From Candidatus Sumerlaeia bacterium (GTDB taxonomy: Bacteria > Sumerlaeota > Sumerlaeia > SLMS01 > JAHLLQ01), in contig JAHCAW010000021.1 of assembly GCA_019634695.1 (NCBI GenBank), positions 1 through 63,275 of the forward strand: a stretch of DNA of 63,275 nt. The letters are read 5' to 3'. Position 1 is the stretch's first letter; each line of letters opens with the position of its first letter. This document shows positions 26,877 to 37,300 of this stretch, piece after piece. The notes under the pieces were generated by a model. It worked only from the letters and a program-made list of their open reading frames with translations, searched no databases and had not been told where the DNA came from. A program made the position numbers and the translations under genes.

Positions 26877-27587
26877 CTACTCGTCCGTCTTGGTCAGATC
26901 GAAGGCGCGACGCAGAGCGCGGAAGAAGCCGGAGATGCGCGCCGGGGACTTGATTCCGGGCGAGACCTCGACGCCGCTGCTCAGATCGAATGCATAGGGC
27001 AGTGCGCCCGTCAGGGCCAACCGCTGGATCACTTCGCCGATGTTCTCGGGGGTCAGCCCGCCGGCCAGGAAGACGGTGCCGCGGCGGATGTGCGGAATCG
27101 CGAGATTGTGGTCGAAGACCTTGCCGGTTCCGCCGAGCAGGCCTTCGACGAACGCGTCGAGGACGACGGGCCCCTCGGCCAAGGCGCGCGAGACTTCGGG
27201 ATGGGTCTCCGGACCGCGCATCTGGATCGCCCGCAGGACAGGGACGCCCAACTCGGCCTCGAGTTCGCGGGGGTTGCCGGAGCCGTGGTACTGGACCGCC
27301 GACAGGCCGAGCGACTCGACCGTCGAGCGAATTTCGGCGAACGATTCGTCCACGAAGACCCCGACAGGTCGGATCAGGCGGGGGTCGCTGACGGCATCGT
27401 AGAGGCGCCCCATCAGATCGGTCGCCTCGGCCAGAGCCAGCCGGCGCGGGCTCTGGGCGGCGAAGATCAGGCCGATGTAGTCGGCTCCGTGGCGGATGGC
27501 GAACGCGGCGTCTTCTGCTCGCGTCAAGCCGCATATCTTGACGTATGGAAAATCACCAGGGGGAAGCAGATCGCTGCGCAGGGCCAA
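26877..27587 (-). CDS. trpF: Phosphoribosylanthranilate isomerase
   Basis: TrpF isomerises N-(5-phosphoribosyl)anthranilate to CdRP in tryptophan synthesis. The TIM-barrel signatures are complete: VKICGLT with the catalytic Cys, GLIFAAQSPR, VQYHG, LDAF with the catalytic Asp, FLAGGLTPENI and the phosphate-binding DLSSGVEVSPG. The start is unclear: no ATG or GTG precedes YVKICGL in frame. I give the TTG at 27587, which adds about 14 residues (236 aa in all, slightly long for the family); a CTG nearer the core is possible. No other trp genes are nearby. It is divergent from the Trm112-like gene. Confidence 0.9.
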   Translation of the reverse strand: MALRSDLLPPGDFPYVKICGLTRAEDAAFAIRHGADYIGLIFAAQSPRRLALAEATDLMGRLYDAVSDPRLIRPVGVFVDESFAEIRSTVESLGLSAVQYHGSGNPRELEAELGVPVLRAIQMRGPETHPEVSRALAEGPVVLDAFVEGLLGGTGKVFDHNLAIPHIRRGTVFLAGGLTPENIGEVIQRLALTGALPYAFDLSSGVEVSPGIKSPARISGFFRALRRAFDLTKTDE

Positions 27588-27785
27588 GGTTTCACCGCGG
27601 AACTGGGGGGAGTGAGGGATACCGCCGTAGCGGGGCAGGTGGTCCCACAGTCTGGCCGACAGGGACAAGCGTAAACGGTCGCATCGGAGCGAGCGGTCGG
27701 CGGCGCGGGCCGATTTCGGGCTTGCCTTCCGGCCCGCGCTGTCTACCGTTTGTCGCTCCCTGCCGAACGGCAGGCCGGGAGCCCC

Positions 27786-28025
27786 ATGATTCCGACGGAT
27801 TTGCTCAGGATTCTCGTCTGCCCCGAGACACGCCAGCCGCTCCTGATGACCCCGGACGGCAATCTGGTCTCGACGGACGCGGCAAGCCGCCGGCTCTACC
27901 GGGTCGAGGACGACATCCCGATCCTGTTGATCGAGGAATCGACGGTGCTCGACGCCGGGACGCATGCGCGGTTGCTGGAAGAAGCGAAGAAGGTTCCCGC
28001 CAACAGGGACGCTGGAAAGGTGTGA
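27786..28025 (+). CDS. Trm112-like (UPF0434) small protein without zinc cysteines
   Basis: The 79-aa protein matches the Trm112/YcaR (UPF0434) family: LLRILVCPETRQPL at the N-terminus and YRVEDDIPILL at the end of the domain. Zinc-binding members have four Cys, but only Cys12 remains here, as in many bacterial relatives. Eukaryotic Trm112 activates methyltransferases; bacterial roles are mostly unknown. The C-terminal 25 residues are helical and charged. It lies five bases upstream of the bL31 gene, consistent with a small translation-linked operon. Confidence 0.85.
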   Translation: MIPTDLLRILVCPETRQPLLMTPDGNLVSTDAASRRLYRVEDDIPILLIEESTVLDAGTHARLLEEAKKVPANRDAGKV

Positions 28026-28030
28026 AGGCC

Positions 28031-28324
28031 ATGAAGAAGGACACGCATCCGACATACGGCGCTGTGCTGTTCCGCGACATCAGTTGCGGCGAGCAGTGGA
28101 TCGGCGCCTCGACGAAGCTGGACGGCCCGCGCGAGGTGGTCGACGGCGTCGAGTACCCGGTGGTCGCCCTCGAGATCAGCAGCTTCAGCCACCCGTTCTA
28201 CTCGGGCAAGAAGTCGTTTGTGGACTCGGCCGGTCGCGTCGAGAAGTTCCAGAAGCGCTTCGGGCAGACGGTGCTCTCGAAGAAGGCCCGCAAGAAGGCC
28301 GAGACCGAGCAGCCGGCCGGCTAA
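28031..28324 (+). CDS. rpmE2: Ribosomal protein bL31, zinc-free (type B)
   Basis: The 97-aa protein is bL31 of the C-minus (type B) class. It has MKKDTHPTYG at the start, the diagnostic SSFSHPFYSGKKSFVD block (residues about 56-71) and a basic tail. There is no CxxC zinc ribbon, unlike type A. Type B paralogues often replace zinc-bound L31 under zinc limitation; whether a type A copy exists elsewhere cannot be seen. It follows the Trm112-like gene immediately. Confidence 0.95.
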   Translation: MKKDTHPTYGAVLFRDISCGEQWIGASTKLDGPREVVDGVEYPVVALEISSFSHPFYSGKKSFVDSAGRVEKFQKRFGQTVLSKKARKKAETEQPAG

Positions 28325-28536
28325 GGCTCCCCCGCCCACCGATCGCATGGTGCATTCCCACGGCTCCCCGCCGCCCGCCGGTGTCGGGGCGCCGTTGGCG
28401 TTTTGGGGCGGCGTGAGAACTTTGTTAGCCTTCACAATCGGCTTGCCGAGTCTGCGCAGGGGCCCTTCTGCTCGCGCGCGTCCGGCCCGCGGGGCGCTGC
28501 CCCCGGCCGGCGAACTCTCCTCGCACGAGGCCCCCT

Positions 28537-29235
28537 ATGAGCGCCCGCACGGTGCTCGTCGTCGACGACGAAAAGGACATTCGCGACCTGCTCGAGCACT
28601 CGCTGACCCGCAATGGATTCCGCGTGACCAGTGTGCCGACCGGCGAGGACGCGCTGCGTGAGGCACGCCGCAACCCGCCCGACTTGGTGTTGCTGGACCT
28701 GATGCTGCCGGGCGTGGACGGGCTCGACGTCTGCAAGGCGCTCAAGGGCGACGAGCGCACGAGCCATGTCCCGGTGGTGATGCTGACCGCGCGCTCGGAG
28801 GAGAGCGACCAGATCTTGGGTCTGGAACTCGGGGCCGACGATTACATCGCCAAGCCGTTCAGCACGCGGGTACTGCTGGCCCGAGTGCGGGCGGTGCTGC
28901 GCCGCGACGAGCGGGCCGCCGCCACCGACAAGAACGCCCTGATCGATTACGGCCCCCTGCGCATCGACCGAGACCGCCACGAGGTCTTCATCGAGGACAA
29001 CCCGATTGCGCTCACGGCCCTGGAGATGCGCATCCTGTGCGTGCTGGTGCGTGCACCCGGCCGCGTCTTCACGCGCCACCAGATCGTCGAGGCCACGCAG
29101 GGAACGGGCGTGGGCGTGACGGATCGCTCGGTGGACGTGCATATCGTGTCGCTGCGACGCAAGCTGGGGGCACACGCCGAATTGATCGAGACGGTGCGGG
29201 GCGTGGGCTACCGCTTCCGGGAGTTGAAGGATTGA
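28537..29235 (+). CDS. phoB: PhoB-type response regulator
   Basis: The 232-aa OmpR/PhoB-family regulator has a receiver with acidic pocket Asp10-Asp11, phospho-acceptor Asp54 (LVLLDLMLPG), switch Thr in MLTAR and Lys in AKPF. A winged helix follows (about residues 135-230; LTALEMRIL, DRSVDVHIVSLRRKL, VRGVGYRF). Pairing with a PAS/HAMP kinase and phoU supports phosphate control rather than another OmpR input. Its stop overlaps the kinase start, giving translational coupling. The 212 bases upstream (28325-28536) contain no other feature I can support. Confidence 0.92.
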   Translation: MSARTVLVVDDEKDIRDLLEHSLTRNGFRVTSVPTGEDALREARRNPPDLVLLDLMLPGVDGLDVCKALKGDERTSHVPVVMLTARSEESDQILGLELGADDYIAKPFSTRVLLARVRAVLRRDERAAATDKNALIDYGPLRIDRDRHEVFIEDNPIALTALEMRILCVLVRAPGRVFTRHQIVEATQGTGVGVTDRSVDVHIVSLRRKLGAHAELIETVRGVGYRFRELKD

Positions 29236-30995
29236 AGCCTCGTCCGCGGCTGGTGTGGCGCGTGTTCGCCCTGTCGCTGCTGCTCGCGGGCGCCTGTTGT
29301 GCGGTGGTGTGGGTGTTCGCGTGGCGTGCGGGCGAGCGGGCGACCGTGGCGCGGCACGAGGCGGTGCTGGAGACACTGGCGCTGGCGGGCGCGCGGGACG
29401 TGGCCGCAGCGCTGGCCGAGCGGCGAGAGCCTGACTGGGAGATCCTCGAAACGATCCTGATGCTGCATGGCGACGTGCGGCTGACGGTGGTGCGGCCGGA
29501 TGGGCGGGTGCTGTTCGACTCGCGCCGCGAGGCCACGGAGTTGCGCGACCATGCGGGTCGGGCCGAGGTGCTCGAGGCGTTGGCGGGACGGGTCGGCTTC
29601 GCCCAGCGCTTCAGCAACAGCGTGCGCGAACCGCTGCTGTACTGCGCCGTCCCGGTGACGGTGGACGGCGAGGTGGTGGCGGTGTTCCGCGCGAGCCGGC
29701 CGACGTCAAGCTTCGCCGCGGAGCTGGCCACCGGACGGCGGCGCGCGGCCCTTGTGGGACTGCTGGCGCTGGCGCTCGCGGCCGGGCTCTCGTTCCTGTT
29801 CGCGCGCCAGTTCGCCGGGCCGATCGAGCGCATGCGCCACGGCGCCGAGTCCTTCGGCCGCGGACAGCTCGGTCGACGCATCGAGCCAATGCCCACCGTC
29901 GAGCTGGCCGACCTGGCCGAGTCGCTCAATCGCATGGCGATGCAACTCGACAGCCGCATCGCCGAGATCACGCGCCAGCGCAACGAGCGCGAGGCGATCC
30001 TGGAGAGCATGCGCGAGGGCGTGCTGGCCATCGACGACGAGGAACGCATCCTGAGCATGAACCGCGTGGCCGAGTCGTTCCTCGGCGTGTCGGCGGCCGA
30101 GGCGCGCGGCAAGCTCGTGCAGGAGGTGCTGCGCATCGTCGAGTTGCAGCGCCTGATCCAGGACTCGCGAAGCGGAGCGACGCTGCCGGGCGAGATCGCC
30201 TTGCGCCTGGGTGAGAACCTCGTGCTCGAGGCGCGGTGCCAACCGTTGCGCGACGGAGCGGGCCGGCGCGTCGGCCTGCTCGTCGTCCTCGCCGACGTGA
30301 CCCGCATCCGCCGCCTGGAGACGATGCGCCGCGACTTCGTGGCCAACGTCTCGCACGAGCTGCGCACGCCGATCACCTCCATCAAGGGCTTCGCGGAGGA
30401 ACTGGTCGACGGCGCCGCGGAGGACCCGGCACTCGCGCAACGATTCGCCGAGACGATCCTGCGCCAGTCCGACCGATTGGGCGATGTCATCGAGGACCTG
30501 CTGAGCCTGTCGCGCCTTGAGCGTCCCGAGCCGATCGAGCGCCGCGAGTGTCGCGTGGCGGAACTGCTGCGCCAGGCCGAGGAGCTGTGCGAGCAGAAGG
30601 CGCGACGCCTGGGCGTGGACGTGCGGGTGGCGTGCGCCGAAGGCTTGCGCGCGCGCCTGAGCCCGAACCTCGTCACGCAGGCCGTGACGAATCTGCTGGA
30701 CAACGCAATCGTCTACGGCCGCGAGGGGCGCGAGGTCCACGTCGAGGCGACGGGACTGGACGGCGCGATCGAGATTCGCGTGACGGATCGCGGGCCGGGC
30801 ATCGCCGAGGAGCATCTGCCGCGATTGTTCGAGCGGTTCTACCGCGTGGACAAGGCACGCAGCCGCGATGTGGGCGGGACGGGGCTGGGCCTGGCGATCG
30901 TCAAGCATGTGGCGCAGGCGCACGGCGGCGAGGTGGCCGTGGAGAGCCGGCTCGGCAATGGCAGCACCTTCACGATCCGGCTGCCGGATCGTTGA
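29232..30995 (+). CDS. phoR: PhoR-type sensor histidine kinase
   Basis: The 587-aa kinase has TM1 at about residues 10-31, an extracytoplasmic sensor region, TM2 at about 174-193, HAMP, a PAS domain (about 255-350), HisKA with His375 in VSHELRTPI, and HATPase_c with the N box (NLLDNAI), G1 (DRGPGI), F box and G2 (GTGLGLAI). All catalytic parts are intact. The start is TTG at 29232, overlapping the phoB stop in TTGA and preceded by GGGAG. With phoB before and phoU after, it should sense phosphate status. No pstSCAB transporter genes lie in the window. Confidence 0.92.
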   Translation: MKPRPRLVWRVFALSLLLAGACCAVVWVFAWRAGERATVARHEAVLETLALAGARDVAAALAERREPDWEILETILMLHGDVRLTVVRPDGRVLFDSRREATELRDHAGRAEVLEALAGRVGFAQRFSNSVREPLLYCAVPVTVDGEVVAVFRASRPTSSFAAELATGRRRAALVGLLALALAAGLSFLFARQFAGPIERMRHGAESFGRGQLGRRIEPMPTVELADLAESLNRMAMQLDSRIAEITRQRNEREAILESMREGVLAIDDEERILSMNRVAESFLGVSAAEARGKLVQEVLRIVELQRLIQDSRSGATLPGEIALRLGENLVLEARCQPLRDGAGRRVGLLVVLADVTRIRRLETMRRDFVANVSHELRTPITSIKGFAEELVDGAAEDPALAQRFAETILRQSDRLGDVIEDLLSLSRLERPEPIERRECRVAELLRQAEELCEQKARRLGVDVRVACAEGLRARLSPNLVTQAVTNLLDNAIVYGREGREVHVEATGLDGAIEIRVTDRGPGIAEEHLPRLFERFYRVDKARSRDVGGTGLGLAIVKHVAQAHGGEVAVESRLGNGSTFTIRLPDR

Positions 30996-31057
30996 CCTGA
31001 ATCCTTGCGCGACCCGCGGGCCGGGCGCGCGTCCACTCTCGATGGAGGCAGTCGGTC

Positions 31058-31723
31058 ATGTCGGTTCATCTGCAACGCGAGATCGAACGCCTGCGCAAGC
31101 AGGTGCTGGCGGAAGCGGCGATGGTCGAGGAGGCGCTCGAGAAGGCGTTGCGCGCGGTGAAGGACCGGAACGCGGCGCTGGCTCTCGAGGTGATCGAGGG
31201 CGATCGGGCAATCGACGCGGCCGAGATTGAGGTCGAAGAGGAGTGCCTGAAGATCCTGGCGCTGTATACGCCAGTCGCGCGGGACCTGCGCTTCATCGTC
31301 ACGGTGCTGAAGATGAACAACGACCTCGAGCGGATGGGCGACATCGTCGTGAGCATCGCGCGGCGGGCCGACTTCCTCGCGCGCCATGAGACCGTGCCGC
31401 CGATGCCGCCGGACTTCGACATCATGGTGCAGGGCGTGTGCCAGATGGTGCGCAAGTCGCTCGATGCACTCATCAATGGCGACGACGAGTTGGCGCTGAA
31501 GATTTGCCAGTACGACGACCAGGTGGACGAGCTGAAGCGCAAGATCGCCGGCGAGCTGCGCGACCGCATCGCCGAAGACCCGGCGAACCTGCGCGTGTTG
31601 CTCAAGATGGTGGACCTGACCCGGCACCTCGAGCGCATCGCGGACCTGGCGACCAACATCGCCGAGGACGTCGTCTACCTCGTGCGCGGCGAGATCGTGC
31701 GCCACGCCGTGCCGGAGAACTGA
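31058..31723 (+). CDS. phoU: Phosphate signalling protein PhoU
   Basis: The 221-aa all-helical protein consists of two PhoU repeats. Each has the family metal-binding pattern: ARDLRFIVTVLKMNNDLERMGD in the first and LRVLLKMVDLTRHLERIADLATNIAEDVVYLV in the second. PhoU links the Pst transporter to PhoR and dampens the Pho response when phosphate is plentiful. It starts 63 bases after phoR and is likely in the same operon. It ends ten bases from the stop of the convergent gene, with no visible terminator between. Confidence 0.95.
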   Translation: MSVHLQREIERLRKQVLAEAAMVEEALEKALRAVKDRNAALALEVIEGDRAIDAAEIEVEEECLKILALYTPVARDLRFIVTVLKMNNDLERMGDIVVSIARRADFLARHETVPPMPPDFDIMVQGVCQMVRKSLDALINGDDELALKICQYDDQVDELKRKIAGELRDRIAEDPANLRVLLKMVDLTRHLERIADLATNIAEDVVYLVRGEIVRHAVPEN

Positions 31724-31732
31724 CTCCGAAGG

Positions 31733-33826
31733 TCACTCATAGAGTCGGCGCTGGCGCCAGTCAGGCTCGAGGGGAACGAGCCCGGGCGCGGCGTCGAAGC
31801 CCGGGAACGCGCCGCCCTCGACCATGACGGGGATGCGCTTGCGCTCGCGGGGCTTGTCGAGTTCCTCGGCCATGGCGCGTGCGCGTCGGCGCGGGAAGGC
31901 TTCGGAGACGACGCGGCCGATGACCGCCTCGTCGACGGCAAGGACCACTTCGTCGCCGGTATTGCGATCCACGAACGAGACGCGCCCGCCGACGCGCAGG
32001 CGAAGGCCGTCGCGGTCGATCTCGCTATTGCTGCGGTTCCCGTCGAACAGGATGCCGGGCAGCTTGAGCCCGCCGTCGCGCCAGAGGTCGGGGAAGGCGG
32101 CGAGTTCGCGCGGGGTGAGCGTGAGGATCGTCTCGAGTTCGGTGGTCGCGGTGCGTTCGAGGAGTCGGGCGCGGCGGGCGGCGGAGGTATCCGGATAGGC
32201 GTTCAGCACGCGTCGGGCGAGTTCGCGCCGCTGCCGCGGGTCCTGCGCGGCGTCGGCTTCGCGCACGAGGGCGCGCGCGGCACGCTCGAACTGCCGCCGG
32301 GCCTGGTCGGCGTCGCCGAGCCCCGCGAACAGGCGGCCCGCTTCCTCGTGGCGCTTCATGCGTCGCAAGGCGTGCGCGACGCGCCGGCGTTCGTCGCGCC
32401 CCTCGGGCGATTGCAGGAAGTCCGCGGGCGCGGCACGCAGCGCGTCGAAGAGTTCCTCGCGCGGGAAAGTCTCCGAGGGGAGAAGCACCAACGTGATCGA
32501 GCGGCCCAGAATGTCGAAGACGAAGAGCGAACGGGCGGACTGGATCCAGTCGCTCTCAATGAGGCGCGCGTCCTCGGCAGACAGGTGGCGCTCGTGCCGG
32601 CGCGGATTGACTCCGGCGAGGATGTAGTCGCGATAGCGCGCGGCGATGACGGCGCGCGCCTCGTCGAACGCGACGCGCGGATGGAAGTCCGGGCGCGTGG
32701 CGTAGAGGCCGGCGCGCGTGCTCCACGAAGAGTCGCCCTGCTGCGCGAGATCCTCAAGCGTCGCGCGCGCAAGGGGGTCGTTGCCGAGCAGGCGGGCATG
32801 AGCGGCTTCCGCGACGCGCGTGGCGGGCACAAGCGGCGAAGCGGGAAAGCGCGCGCGAAAGGCCTGAATCTGATTCAACGTCGTTGGAGCCGCGGGATCG
32901 AGCAACAGGGCCTGGAGCAGCGCCCGGCAGGCAGCGTGCTGCGCCGGGTCGCCCAGAACGGATGCGCCGTCGCGCACGACGAGTGCCTGGCGGGCGCGGC
33001 CGACATCGATACCGCGCGCCTCGATGACTTCCTTGTGCGCATCGTGCAGGGGGCGCGGCGAGCCGGCCAACAGCATCTCGCGGCGATACCACCAGTCGGC
33101 ATCGAGCAGGCGCCCGTTGCGGACGGCCTCCTCGGCGTTGCGTCGGGCCTGCAAGCGCGCCGTGGCCATGCGGCGCGCGGTGGCGGTCTCAAGGCCGCTC
33201 GCGGCGTTGGCGCGTTCGGCCTGCGACAAACCCTCGGTGGCGAGCACGAGGCGCGCGGTGTGCCACTCGCGGCGTTCCTCGGGCGAGAGATAGTAGCGCT
33301 TCACGAGGGCGTAGTCGAGAAGGTCGAGCGGCGGCTGAAGCAGCGGGAAGAGCTGAAGCGTGAGAAGGCCGGCGGCGGCGTTGGTGACGGCATTGACGCG
33401 CTGGCGCCAGGCTTCATAGCGCCGGGCGTCGCGCGCGATGCGCAGGCGGTCGCGCGGCTCGGTGCGCTCGATGAGCTGAACGAACGCATCGAACTCGGAG
33501 TCCGCGGGACGATCGTCCAGCAACGCGCGCATGTCCCGGGCGCGTGCCAACGGACGACGGCGGGCGGCCGCCAGCGCGGCGACATTCTCGCGCAGCGTCG
33601 CCGAGTGCGGAGCGGGCCGGGCGTTGTGGCGTTCGAAGACCTCGCACTCCCACACCAGACGGTCCAGCCGCGTATCCTGGCCGAGCAATGCGGCGCGCAG
33701 AGCCTCCTCGACGAGCTTGTCGGGATCGGCGACGACGTCGCGCAGTTCCTGTGCCGGGCCCAGCCGGGGCATCGCCAACATCAACACGGTGCCTAGTATC
33801 GCGGCGAACGCTCGTACGGACGTCAC
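31733..33826 (-). CDS. Exported helical-repeat (TPR-like) protein, third gene of the DnaA-like operon
   Basis: The 697-aa protein has a signal peptide (AFAAILGTVLMLAMPRLGPAQ). The body is dominated by Arg/Ala/Leu-rich helical pairs resembling degenerate TPR/Sel1-type solenoid repeats (for example DADQARRQFERAARALV and DPRQRRELARRVLNAYPD). The C-terminal 140 residues look like beta-rich sequence (LRLRVGGRVSFVDRNTGDEVVLAV). No enzymatic motif is visible. The start is GTG, overlapping the stop of the upstream gene in GTGA, so it is translationally coupled to it. An extracytoplasmic role next to a cytoplasmic AAA+ protein is unexpected. Function unknown. Confidence 0.75.
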   Translation of the reverse strand: MTSVRAFAAILGTVLMLAMPRLGPAQELRDVVADPDKLVEEALRAALLGQDTRLDRLVWECEVFERHNARPAPHSATLRENVAALAAARRRPLARARDMRALLDDRPADSEFDAFVQLIERTEPRDRLRIARDARRYEAWRQRVNAVTNAAAGLLTLQLFPLLQPPLDLLDYALVKRYYLSPEERREWHTARLVLATEGLSQAERANAASGLETATARRMATARLQARRNAEEAVRNGRLLDADWWYRREMLLAGSPRPLHDAHKEVIEARGIDVGRARQALVVRDGASVLGDPAQHAACRALLQALLLDPAAPTTLNQIQAFRARFPASPLVPATRVAEAAHARLLGNDPLARATLEDLAQQGDSSWSTRAGLYATRPDFHPRVAFDEARAVIAARYRDYILAGVNPRRHERHLSAEDARLIESDWIQSARSLFVFDILGRSITLVLLPSETFPREELFDALRAAPADFLQSPEGRDERRRVAHALRRMKRHEEAGRLFAGLGDADQARRQFERAARALVREADAAQDPRQRRELARRVLNAYPDTSAARRARLLERTATTELETILTLTPRELAAFPDLWRDGGLKLPGILFDGNRSNSEIDRDGLRLRVGGRVSFVDRNTGDEVVLAVDEAVIGRVVSEAFPRRRARAMAEELDKPRERKRIPVMVEGGAFPGFDAAPGLVPLEPDWRQRRLYE

Positions 33827-34353
33827 GGTACGGCCTCCGGCGACTCGCCACGGGCATGCAGCACGCGGGCGCGGTCGGCATCCGAAAGAAAGCCGGCGGC
33901 CACCAGGTCGTCGAGTTCTTCGCGTGGTCGGTCGAGCAACGGAATCAATGTCTCCGGCAGAGCGGGCGACAGCGGGACGGACGGCAACTCCGGTGGCGGT
34001 GCGAGAGGCAGGGCAGGCGCCGCGTGCGAGGGCGCGGGCCGAACATGTTCGAGACGTTCGGCCTCGAGCGCGAGTGCCTCGATGCCGCGGCGTCCCTCGG
34101 CGAGTTCGAGCTTCGAGCGCTCGTGCTCCTCGCGGCGGGCGAACTGGCGTGCCATCGCCTGGCGCACGCGCGCCTTCTCTTCCTCATTGAGCAATTGCCG
34201 GCGCTCGAGTTCCTGCAACTCGCGCGGACTGAGCCCCGGCGTGTCGCCGAAGTCGCTGCGCCGCAGGCGCTTGAGGATGAACAGCAGGATGGTGGCCAGG
34301 ACGAAGAGCCCGGCGCCGATCAGCAGGACTTCGAGGTCGGAGACCGTGTTCAT
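33823..34353 (-). CDS. Single-pass membrane protein with coiled coil, second gene of the DnaA-like operon
   Basis: The 176-aa protein has one TM helix (LLIGAGLFVLATILLFILKRL, about residues 10-30) near the N-terminus, placing the rest in the cytoplasm. A strongly charged helical stretch follows (LSPRELQELERRQLLNEEEKARVRQ and on to about residue 115), then a Pro-rich linker. A short C-terminal helical motif (LIPLLDRPREELDDLVAAGFLSDADRARVL) looks like a docking module. Start ATG overlaps the stop of the DnaA-like gene (ATGA) and its stop overlaps the next start (GTGA). Its position suggests that it tethers a cytoplasmic partner to the membrane. No known family recognised. Confidence 0.75.
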   Translation of the reverse strand: MNTVSDLEVLLIGAGLFVLATILLFILKRLRRSDFGDTPGLSPRELQELERRQLLNEEEKARVRQAMARQFARREEHERSKLELAEGRRGIEALALEAERLEHVRPAPSHAAPALPLAPPPELPSVPLSPALPETLIPLLDRPREELDDLVAAGFLSDADRARVLHARGESPEAVP

Positions 34354-37300
34354 GTGGAAGACGTCCCGATCGAGCCTGCGGAGCAGACCCGCGCGACGGC
34401 CTGGCGGGCGGTCTCGGGGGTCAGCTCGCGTCCGCCATGGTCGCACATGGCCATGAGTTGCTTGTAGGCGGCCATGAGTTCGCGAACGCTGCCCTCGGCC
34501 ATTTCGGCGATGGTTTCGAGCAGGCCCTCTGGCAGGATGGCGTAGCCGGCGGGGAGCGCCTGACGCCGCAGGATGGCGAGCCGCGTCTCGTAGTCGGGAC
34601 GCTGGATGTCGACGATGACCCCGGCGCCGAAGCGCGAGACGAGCCGCTTCTCCAGGTGCGCCATCTCCTGCGGCGGGCGATCCGATGTGACGACGATCTG
34701 CTTCCCTTCCTGGATGAGCGTGTTGAAGATCTGGAAGAACTCCTCCTGCGCGCGCGTCTTGCCGGCGAGCAGGTGCACGTCGTCGAGCAGCAGGAGGTCG
34801 GCGCGGCGATAGCGACGGCGGAGGTCGGCGACGGCATTGGCCTGGATGGCGTCGACGAGTTCGGAGACGAAGTCCTCGGCGCTGGCGTAGAGCACGAGTG
34901 CGTCGGGTTGCGTCTGGCGCACGTGGTGGGCGATTGCATGGGCGATGTGCGTCTTGCCGAGGCCGACGTCGGAGGTCAGGAAGAGCGGGTTGTGGGGCGT
35001 CTTGCCGGGTGCCTTGGCGACGGCCATGGCGGTGGCCCACGCAAAGCGGTTCTGGTCGCCGACGACGAAGCGGTCGAACGTGTACTCGGGCACCAGGCGC
35101 AGGGGAACGCGCACGACGGAATCACTCGACTCGGCGACGGTTGCAATGCGCTGGACGCGCGGGGCAAGCGCGCGCCACTCGGCCAGTGCGCGCTCGGGAT
35201 CGCCGGACTCCTCGAACAGCTCGGCGCGCAGCGACAACGCGCCCAGATGCGCCGGATCGATGAGAAGGCACTGCTCGCACAGCTCGAGCGCTTCGGCCAC
35301 ATGACGATGCCGGCGGTGGGCGGTGGCCAGCTCGAGCAGGCAATCGACCGCGTCGGCGTTGCGTCCGAGCGCGACAAGATCGTCGATGCAGGCCTGACGC
35401 ACGGAAGGATCGGCCGGGAAGAGTTCGATGGCCTCGCGGCGAACGGCCAGGCTTTCGTCGATCTCGCCGGTGGCAATGTGGAGACGTGCAAGCACGTCGA
35501 GCGCCGCCAGGGCCTTGCGCGGCTGCGGCGCCTTCGAATCGCGATACAACGCGATCTTGCGCCGGTGGAGCGTCGTGTCCTCGGGCGCCCAACTGAGTGC
35601 CTCGTCGAGGACGGCGTCGGCTTCGACCAGACGGCTCTCCTCGGCAAGAGTCTCTGCGAGTCGGCACAGCGCGGCCGTGGCCTCGCTGCGAAAGCCCTCG
35701 GCGAAGGCCAGTCGCGCCAGACCGCGATAGGCGTCGGCGTTCGTGCGATCGAGCTCGACGGCCTCCTCGTAGCGGCGGCGCGCGGCCTCGCGCTTGTTCT
35801 CGCGATAGAGCAACGCGGCCAGGGCCACGCTCTCGCGCGCAGCCCCGACACGGTCGCCCGCGCGCAGCAGCACCCGGATGAAATCGTTTCGGTACTCGAT
35901 GTCGTCGGGCTGCAGCTTCAGCAGGCCCGGGTAGATGCGGGCGGCGGCGACGAACTCGTTGCGCTCCTCGTGCAACGCCAGAAGGCTGAGAAGCTGGGCG
36001 ACCTGCTCCTCGGTGCGGCTCAACTTCTCGAAGACTTCGGCGAGCGTCTGCTTGAGGACCGCGTTGTCGGGGTGCTGCTGGGTCAGGCCCTCGAGGAATC
36101 CGGCGGCGCGCTCGATGAGTTGCGTCTCGGCGGTGACACGCAGGTAGCGATCCAGCGCACGTCGACAGAGTTCCGGCTCGGCCTCGCCGAACAGCAGTGG
36201 CAGCAGGCGTTCGTGGGCGTCGAGATCGTTGGGGCGGCGCCCAAGAATGCCATCGAGCAACTGGCGCTCCGCGACGTGGTCGCCGGCCTCGCGATACAGG
36301 TCGGCCAGTTGGCGGCTGGACTGGCTCCAGTTGGTCGTGTCGCCGGTCTTCTCGTAAAGCTGCAGGAGCTTGCGCCGTGCGCCGACGTGGTCGGGCCGCA
36401 TATCGAGGATTTCGTGGGCCTGACGAATGGCCGCGACGTGATCGCCGAGTCGGTCGGTGGCGTCGAGGAGGCGCTCGGCGATGTCGAGGCGCTGCTCGGC
36501 GGGCGCGTCGAGCAGGCGAAGCGCGTCGGCGAGTCGGCGCAGGATGCCGAGGCTGGCCGGATCGAGAGCCAGGGCCTTGTGGAGCAGGTCGGCTGCCTGG
36601 GCAACGGCGCCGGTGCCTGCCAGCGTGGCGGCGTGTTCGGCGAGTAGTTCTGCCGCGGGACGCGCGCGGCCCTGCGCGGCCATGGCGTCGGCCATCGTTT
36701 CGAAGGCGCCTTGCGGGGGCGGTTGACGATCCAGCAGGTGGGCGACGTTTCGTTCGGCCTCGGCGGCGCGTCCGGCGGCGAGCAGAAGCTGACAGGCGCG
36801 CAGGCGGTCGGCGTCGGCGTCGGCGAGGCGGTCGAGGCGCTCCAGCAGGCGCGCGCGTTCCAGCAGCAGGTCGGATTGATCGGGAAGCAGTGAGATGCAT
36901 CGGGCGGCATGGCGCAGGGTGCCGTCCGGGTCTTCGCCGGGAGCGAGCCCGCGCAGCAGCTCGACCAGGATCTCGATGGCCTCGGCGGTGCGGCCGCGGG
37001 CATGGCGCAGACGGGCGACGGCGAGCGGCACGTCGAAGTCGCCGGGCAGCAGGGGCATCAGGCGCAGCAGGACGTCGGCAGCGGTATCGGAGTCGCCGGC
37101 ATTCTCGTGCGCCTGGGCCAGTCGACGCAGCGCGTCGGCGGCCTCGACGGGATTGCCGGCCCGCTCGGCCAGGCGCACGCAGGCATCAAGGGCGCTGCGG
37201 TCGTCAGGATTGACGTCGAGCCGCTGGTGCAGGATCGCGCGGGCCGCGTCGAAGTCCTCGGCTTCCAGGCAGGCTTCGGCAAGGCGATGGCGAACGTGCT